DNA of 6,240 nt from RGIG3009 sp045578625. GTDB taxonomy: Bacteria; Bacillota; Clostridia; Oscillospirales; Acutalibacteraceae. Location: positions 1 to 6,240 of the forward strand of contig JAZNKN010000016.1 in assembly GCA_045578625.1 (NCBI GenBank), read 5' to 3'. Of this stretch, positions 5,902 to 6,240 are shown one piece after another. Position numbers and translations under genes: made by a program. Numbering within the stretch: the stretch's first letter is position 1; every line of letters starts with the position of its first letter. The notes below the pieces were generated by a model. The model was not told the DNA's origin. It saw nothing but the letters and a program-made list of their open reading frames with translations, and did no database searches.

Positions 5902-6000
5902 CATTGTTCCTCCGTAGGGAACGACCTGCGTGTCGTTCCACCAAAACCTGCGCGATCCCTGCACGGGAGGGCACAGAGGCCCTCCCCTACAATGCCGCTT
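5902..6000. repeat. Composite palindromic repeat, copy A
   Basis: Contains CATTG..CCGTAGGG, the hairpin GGAACGAC-ctgcgt-GTCGTTCC (5918-5939), and the hairpin GGGAGGGC-acagag-GCCCTCCC (5965-5986), ending CTACAATGCCG. Aligned base for base, without gaps, to the sequence 240 bases downstream; 5901-6000 differs from 6141-6240 at 9 of 100 positions by my count. The two hairpins are GTAGGG modules in opposite orientation. No reading frame with coding character is seen. Confidence 0.85.
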
Positions 6001-6027
6001 TGGGGTTGTAGGGGCCAAAATAAGCCT

Positions 6028-6068
6028 CCCCTAATAGGGGGGTGTCGGGCGAATGCCCGACGGAGGGG
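6028..6068. repeat. Two-hairpin palindromic repeat after aspS
   Basis: Hairpin one is CCCCT-AAT-AGGGG (6028-6040); hairpin two is GTCGGGC-GAAT-GCCCGAC (6044-6061), a perfect 7-bp stem, followed by GGAGGGG. It has the same layout as the element at 965-1007: a short GC hairpin, a GG(C)T linker, a stem opening GTC and closing GAC, then a G-run. The inner stem bases differ but remain complementary. Confidence 0.7.
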
Positions 6069-6083
6069 TTTCCCTGCACGACC

Positions 6084-6123
6084 CCATTGCAGCACCGTAG
6101 GGGCGGGGTTCCACCCCCGCCCG
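6084..6123. repeat. GTAGGGG hairpin module
   Basis: CCATTGCAGCACCGTAGGGG leads into the hairpin GGGCGGGG (6101-6108)-ttccac-CCCCGCCC (6115-6122). Its CCATTG-n-CACCGTAGGG head matches the heads at about 5902 and 6141, making three tandem heads in 260 bases with different hairpin arms. Confidence 0.65.
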
Positions 6124-6141
6124 CCAAATTCCCCACAAACC

Positions 6142-6240
6142 CATTGCTACACCGTAGGGAACGACCTGCGCGTCGTTCCACCCAAACCTGCGCGCTCCCT
6201 GCGCGGGAGGGCACAGAGGCCCTCCCCTACAATGCCGTTT
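6142..6240. repeat. Composite palindromic repeat, copy B, running to the window edge
   Basis: Second copy of the unit at 5902-6000. The hairpins are GGAACGAC-ctgcgc-GTCGTTCC (6158-6179) and GGGAGGGC-acagag-GCCCTCCC (6205-6226). The match to copy A is still intact at the last base, so the repeat may extend beyond the window. Confidence 0.85.

Noticed and set aside
5878..6214. Small minus-strand open frames after aspS
   Set aside because: They are built from the palindromic repeats, lack ribosome binding sites and show no protein-like composition.
5902..6240. CRISPR array
   Set aside because: The repeated unit is about 100 bases, made of hairpin modules, with only two copies and no regular short repeat-spacer pattern.

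Overview
The window looks like chromosomal core DNA from a GC-rich member of the Bacillota, most likely an uncultured gut Clostridia/Oscillospirales-type organism. This is inferred from a T-box riboswitch, strong AGGAGG-type ribosome binding sites, a cysteine-rich Firmicutes-style HisRS, a MinD/methylglyoxal-synthase gene pair, and 'GTAGGGG' palindromic repeats between genes. I cannot name a species.

Layout. Positions 1-930 (minus strand) hold pheS, the phenylalanyl-tRNA synthetase alpha subunit, running off the left edge. It carries an in-frame UGA exactly where its relatives have a cysteine of a C-x2-C-x4-C-x2-C cluster. Positions 931-1298 hold its leader: an interspersed two-hairpin repeat next to the ribosome binding site, then a T-box with terminator, T-box core and a UUC (Phe) specifier. 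An AT-rich island at about 1300-1400 carries two back-to-back promoters, each with an extended -10. The plus-strand promoter drives a compact run of four genes with gaps of 30, 26 and 3 bases: a MinD-like ATPase lacking the usual C-terminal membrane helix, a methylglyoxal-synthase-fold protein that has lost three catalytic positions, hisS and aspS. A near-perfect intrinsic terminator follows aspS. The last ~360 bases contain no gene but are packed with palindromic modules, including a 100-base unit repeated at an exact 240-base offset.

Functionally this is mainly a translation locus: three aminoacyl-tRNA synthetases, one controlled by uncharged tRNA-Phe, with a MinD-like/MGS-like pair co-transcribed ahead of hisS-aspS. 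The points most worth following up are the UGA in pheS, the catalytically degenerate MGS-like protein beside an MTS-less MinD homologue, and the structured repeat family, two copies of which share an architecture but have different, internally complementary stems. I found no mobile element with a transposase, no CRISPR array and no clearly new multi-gene system.
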